The notes below the pieces were generated by a model, which was given only the letters and a program-made list of their open reading frames with translations, searched no databases and had not been told where the DNA came from. The translations under genes and the position numbers were made by a program. Shown piece by piece: positions 60,714 through 64,000 of a stretch of DNA of 64,000 bases. The DNA is from Bacillus sp. BP-3 (lineage in GTDB: Bacteria > Bacillota > Bacilli > Bacillales > Bacillaceae_G), in assembly GCF_028401955.1 (NCBI RefSeq), contig NZ_JAQOTJ010000005.1, positions 158,204-222,203 of the forward strand. The letters are read 5' to 3'. Numbering within the stretch: the stretch's first letter is position 1; every line of letters begins with the position of its first letter.

Positions 60714-62033
60714 ATGAAAAATAAAATACTTACAGGATTTTTAATAACATCCATTGTTACTGGAGCAAATATTCCTATCAATACTCTCGCAACGCCAATC
60801 GTTCAGGCAGAAACGCAACAAGAGAACACGGATATTTCCTCATCATTACGAAAATTAGGTGCACAATCTAAATTAATCCAAACATATATAGATAAAGCTT
60901 TAATGAGTCCTAATGTACAGCTTATGGAGGTTCCATCTTTAAATACGAACCAATCCTTAATCAAACAAGATATGAACGAATGGTCATCGGAACTTTATCC
61001 AAAGCTAATTCTATTAAACTCAAAAAGTAAGGGATTTGTAACTAAATTTAATAGCTACTATCCAGCATTAAAAGGATTTGTAGACAATAGAGAAGATAAA
61101 GAAGGATTTTTGGATAGACTAGAAGTTCTTCAAGACATGACTATGACGAACCAAGACAACGTACAACGCCAAATTAATGAATTAACAGATCTTAAATCAG
61201 AGCTTGATAAAAAACTTACAGATCTCGATGCTGATGTTACAAAAGCGCAAGGGGTACTAAGTTCAGATGGAACAGGAAAAATAGACCAGCTAAAAGGTGA
61301 AATACTAAATACCCAAAAATCAATTCAAGATGATTTACAACAAATAGCGTTGTTACCAGGAGCTTTAAATGAACAAGGGTTTGTTATATTCAAAGAAGTC
61401 TATAATCTTTCAAAAGATATCATTGAACCGGCTGCTCAAACAGCAGTGGCAGCATATAACAAAGGAAAAGAAATTAACAACTCTATTTTAGAGGCAGAGA
61501 AAAAAGTAGAGCAAGAATTGAAAGAAAAAGGTAAATCTGCTGTAGAGATCGAAGCTGCCAAAAAAGAAGCTCGTGAAGCAATTGAGAAAACTAAGCAAGC
61601 TGAAATAGCTGCAGCTGCAGTTACAAAAACGAAAGAGTATGATCTTACGAAAGTTATTGATTCTGAAAAAATTAAACAAACATATAGTGCCTTTGCTGAA
61701 ATAAATAAACTAACAGCAGAGCAACGAGCACATTTAGCTGATTTAGAGACACAAAACCAAAAATTTTATGATTTAACAAAGAATCTAACAGTAGCAGATC
61801 TGCAAAAATCAATGCTTCTTATTATGCAAAATGATTTACATACATTTGCTAATCAAGTGGATGTAGAACTTGACTTACTGAAACGCTATAAAGAAGATTT
61901 GAATCTAATCAAAAATAATATTACAAAATTATCTACTAATGTTGATACAACTGACCAGCAGTCTCAAAAAGATACATTAAGACAATTAAAAAATGTAACA
62001 AGTTACCTTGAAGAACAAGCTAATAAGTTTTAA
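60714..62033 (+). CDS. hblC: Haemolysin BL lytic component L2
   Basis: A 439-residue secreted subunit of the three-part Hbl enterotoxin. Signal peptide MKNKILTGFLITSIVTGANI (cleaved after IVQAE); then a long alpha-helical body of the ClyA/Hbl superfamily: SSLRKLGAQSKLIQTYIDKA, ELYPKLILLNSKSKGFVTKF, QRQINELTDLKSELDKKLTD and a lysine/alanine-rich coiled coil (AEKKVEQELKEKGKSAVEIE). It is the first gene of hblC-hblD-hblA, with GAGGTG before the start and a long leader. Hbl L2, L1 and B assemble in sequence on host membranes to form a pore. Confidence 0.93.
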   Translation: MKNKILTGFLITSIVTGANIPINTLATPIVQAETQQENTDISSSLRKLGAQSKLIQTYIDKALMSPNVQLMEVPSLNTNQSLIKQDMNEWSSELYPKLILLNSKSKGFVTKFNSYYPALKGFVDNREDKEGFLDRLEVLQDMTMTNQDNVQRQINELTDLKSELDKKLTDLDADVTKAQGVLSSDGTGKIDQLKGEILNTQKSIQDDLQQIALLPGALNEQGFVIFKEVYNLSKDIIEPAAQTAVAAYNKGKEINNSILEAEKKVEQELKEKGKSAVEIEAAKKEAREAIEKTKQAEIAAAAVTKTKEYDLTKVIDSEKIKQTYSAFAEINKLTAEQRAHLADLETQNQKFYDLTKNLTVADLQKSMLLIMQNDLHTFANQVDVELDLLKRYKEDLNLIKNNITKLSTNVDTTDQQSQKDTLRQLKNVTSYLEEQANKF

Positions 62034-62100
62034 TATTATGAATTTAATAAAAATATAAAGATTATAAGAATCTATCAAAATACTGAAAAGGAGAATGGTT

Positions 62101-63330
62101 ATGAAAAAACTTCCATTTAAAGTGCTAGCTGTAGCCACTCTAGCAACACTTATAACTGCTACTAACGGTAACACTATTCATGTACTTGCCCAGGAACAAA
62201 CCGCTCAAGAACAAAAAGTAGGGAATTATGAATTAGGACCTGAAGGGCTGAAGAAAGCATTAGCTCAAACAGGATCTAATATTCTTGTAATGGATTTGTA
62301 CGCAAAAACAATGATTAAACAACCAAATGTAAATTTATCCAATATTGATTTAGGTTCAGAAGGAGCAGAATTAATTAAAAATATTCACCTTAATCAGGAA
62401 CTGTCACGAATCAATGCAAATTATTGGTTAGATACAGCGAAGCCGAAGATTCAAAAAACAGCACGTAATATTGTAAATTACGATGAACAATTTAAAAATT
62501 ATTACGATATATTAGAAGCTGCTGTACAAAAGAAAGATAAAGCAGAGTTAAAAGAGGGCCTAAATGATTTAATCACTACAATTAATACAAATTCAAAAGA
62601 AGTTACAGAAGTAATTAAGATGTTACAAGACTTCAAAGCAAAACTGTATGACAATTCTACAGGGTTTAAAAATAATGTTGGTGGTCCAGATGGGCAAGGT
62701 GGATTAACAGCACTATTAGCCGGAAAAAATGCACTGATTCCACAAATTCAAGCTGAAATTGAGAAGCTACGTTCTACTCAGACAGAGCATTTTAACAATG
62801 TATTAGCATGGTCAATTGGTGGTGGATTAGGAGCATTCATTTTAATTGCTGCAGCCATTGCAGGAACGGTAGTAATTGTTGTGACTGGCGGTACAGCAAC
62901 ACCAGCTGTTGTTGGTGGCCTTGCAGCTCTCGGCGCAGCTGGTATCGGTTTAGGAACAGCAGCTGGTGTCACGGCGTCTAAACATATGGACTCCTATAAT
63001 GAAATTTCTAAAAAAATCGGAGAATTAGGTACGAAAGCCGATGTTGCTAGCCAAGCAGTTATTTCGCTCACTAACGCGAAATCAACTTTGACAGATCTTT
63101 ATCAAACAGTGGATCAAGCAATAATGTCTCTAACAAGTATCCAACAACAATGGAATAAAATGGGTGCTAATTATACAGATTTACATGATAATATCGACTC
63201 TATGCAAGAACATAAATTCTCTTTAATACTTGATGATTTAAAAGCTGCGAAACAAAGCTGGAGTGATATTCATAAAGATGCCGAATTCATTTCGAAGGAC
63301 ATCGCTTTTACACAAGAAGCAAAGAACTAA
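62101..63330 (+). CDS. hblD: Haemolysin BL lytic component L1
   Basis: A 409-residue secreted subunit, second gene of the operon. Signal peptide to about LAQEQ; helical head NYELGPEGLKKALAQTGSNI and KIQKTARNIVNYDEQFKNYY; a long hydrophobic glycine/alanine segment (WSIGGGLGAFILIAAAIAGT, PAVVGGLAALGAAGIGLGTA, residues ~235-295) that forms the membrane-inserting tongue; then further helices. The ATG at 62101 was chosen over 62095 for its spacing from AAAGGAGA. It lies 67 bp after hblC. Confidence 0.93.
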   Translation: MKKLPFKVLAVATLATLITATNGNTIHVLAQEQTAQEQKVGNYELGPEGLKKALAQTGSNILVMDLYAKTMIKQPNVNLSNIDLGSEGAELIKNIHLNQELSRINANYWLDTAKPKIQKTARNIVNYDEQFKNYYDILEAAVQKKDKAELKEGLNDLITTINTNSKEVTEVIKMLQDFKAKLYDNSTGFKNNVGGPDGQGGLTALLAGKNALIPQIQAEIEKLRSTQTEHFNNVLAWSIGGGLGAFILIAAAIAGTVVIVVTGGTATPAVVGGLAALGAAGIGLGTAAGVTASKHMDSYNEISKKIGELGTKADVASQAVISLTNAKSTLTDLYQTVDQAIMSLTSIQQQWNKMGANYTDLHDNIDSMQEHKFSLILDDLKAAKQSWSDIHKDAEFISKDIAFTQEAKN

Positions 63331-63360
63331 AAATCAAAACCTATATAGGAGGAATATGTA

Positions 63361-64000
63361 ATGATCAAAAAAATCCCTTATAAAATACTTGCTGCATCAG
63401 TACTTTTAACGATGACAACAACTTCAGTAGTTTCGCCAGTGGCAACTTTTGCAAGCGAAATTGAACAAGCTAACGCTGGAGACACGTCTCTTTCAGCTAA
63501 TGAACAAAAGATGAAAGAAACCTTGCAAAAGGCTGGATTATTTGCAAAATCTATGAATGCCTATTCTTATATGTTAATTAAAAATCCAGATGTGAACTTT
63601 GAAGGAATTACTATTAATGGATATGTAGATTTACCTGGTAGAATTGTACAAGATCAAAAGAATGCAAGAGCACATGCTGTTACATGGGATACGCAAGTAA
63701 AAAAACAGCTTTTAGATACATTGACAGGCATTGTCGAATACGATACAACGTTTGACAACTATTATGACACAATAGTAGATGCGATTAATACAGGGGATGG
63801 AGATACTTTAAAAGAAGGGATTACAGATTTACGAACTGAGATTCAACAAAACCAAAAGACTGCACAAAATTTAATAGTAGAATTAACTAAGTTAAGAGAC
63901 GCTATTGGACAGGATGTTAGAGCATTTGGAGGCAATAAAGAGCTCTTACAGTCGATTTTAAAAAACCAAGGTGCGGATGTTGAGGCTGATGAAAAGCGTC
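63361..64000 (+). CDS. hblA: Haemolysin BL binding component B, cut by window edge
   Basis: Third gene of the operon, 30 bp after hblD, with AGGAGG upstream. It encodes MIKKIPYKILAASVLLTMTT (signal peptide to about TFASE) and then KMKETLQKAGLFAKSMNAYS and NYYDTIVDAINTGDGDTLKE, typical of Hbl B. The B component binds first to target membranes. The frame is open to the right edge (213 codons visible of an expected ~375). Confidence 0.92.
   Translation, partial: MIKKIPYKILAASVLLTMTTTSVVSPVATFASEIEQANAGDTSLSANEQKMKETLQKAGLFAKSMNAYSYMLIKNPDVNFEGITINGYVDLPGRIVQDQKNARAHAVTWDTQVKKQLLDTLTGIVEYDTTFDNYYDTIVDAINTGDGDTLKEGITDLRTEIQQNQKTAQNLIVELTKLRDAIGQDVRAFGGNKELLQSILKNQGADVEADEKR

Noticed and set aside
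1-64000. CRISPR array, tRNA or rRNA genes, prophage or complete insertion sequence
   Set aside because: No regularly spaced direct repeats, no tRNA-like cloverleaf with CCA-type ends, no rRNA segments, and no intact transposase or integrase were noticed in either strand.

Overview
The window comes from a Bacillus cereus group chromosome (B. cereus, B. thuringiensis or a close relative). The evidence is a haemolysin BL operon (hblC-hblD-hblA) at the right end, two bacterial collagenases, a 546-residue spore-former beta-amylase, sequences that fit the PlcR box TATGNANNNNTNCATA, several copies of a ~160-bp intergenic repeat that resembles bcr1, low GC content, and Bacillus housekeeping blocks (ytzC, ytqA, ytqB, ytpB, ytpA, ytoA; metK with an S-box; pckA).

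Layout. 1-6.3 kb: a collagenase cut by the left edge, then a BceAB-type peptide-antibiotic ABC transporter with a small membrane-anchored protein and no two-component system beside it. 6.4-13.3 kb: ordinary chromosome with tRNA wobble-uridine modification genes (ytqA/mnmL, ytqB/mnmM), an inserted racemase-TPR-microprotein group, the sesquarterpene synthase and lipase pair ytpB-ytpA, ytoA and a PAP2 phosphatase. 13.5-28.7 kb: accessory DNA. It has a MarR-controlled operon that is decaying (DsbA-family and SDR pseudogenes), IS231-like and IS6-like remnants, an XRE/membrane-protein pair, two secreted serine hydrolases of different base composition, two poorly characterised proteins, and a run of very small membrane proteins.

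28.7-37.5 kb: an EamA transporter, the PKD-bearing collagenase behind a perfect PlcR box, a coat-like protein, a gene-less PlcR promoter/terminator unit, a GNAT, a Nudix hydrolase, and mobA-moaB. 37.6-43.9 kb: a 4.7-kb island carrying a fused histidine kinase/response regulator, an ABC transporter and a lipoprotein. It is flanked by a decayed copy of the metK 3' end on one side and the real metK with its SAM riboswitch on the other. 44-54 kb: pckA, an AtpI-like protein, a multi-spanning membrane protein, a HesB-like protein, a Nif3-like protein, beta-amylase, and a DM13 protein next to an OmpR-type two-component system. 55.7-64 kb: a protective-antigen-like toxin component with no PA14 domain and no enzymatic partner, a YjcZ microprotein, a nuclease lipoprotein, and the hbl operon, which runs off the right edge.

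The main theme is secreted virulence and degradation (two collagenases, Hbl, PA-like toxin, beta-amylase, secreted serine hydrolases, nuclease), part of it probably under PlcR, set among core metabolism and two envelope-stress type ABC modules. No rRNA, tRNA, CRISPR array or complete insertion sequence was seen. All function calls come from reading sequence motifs and gene order; no database search was run.
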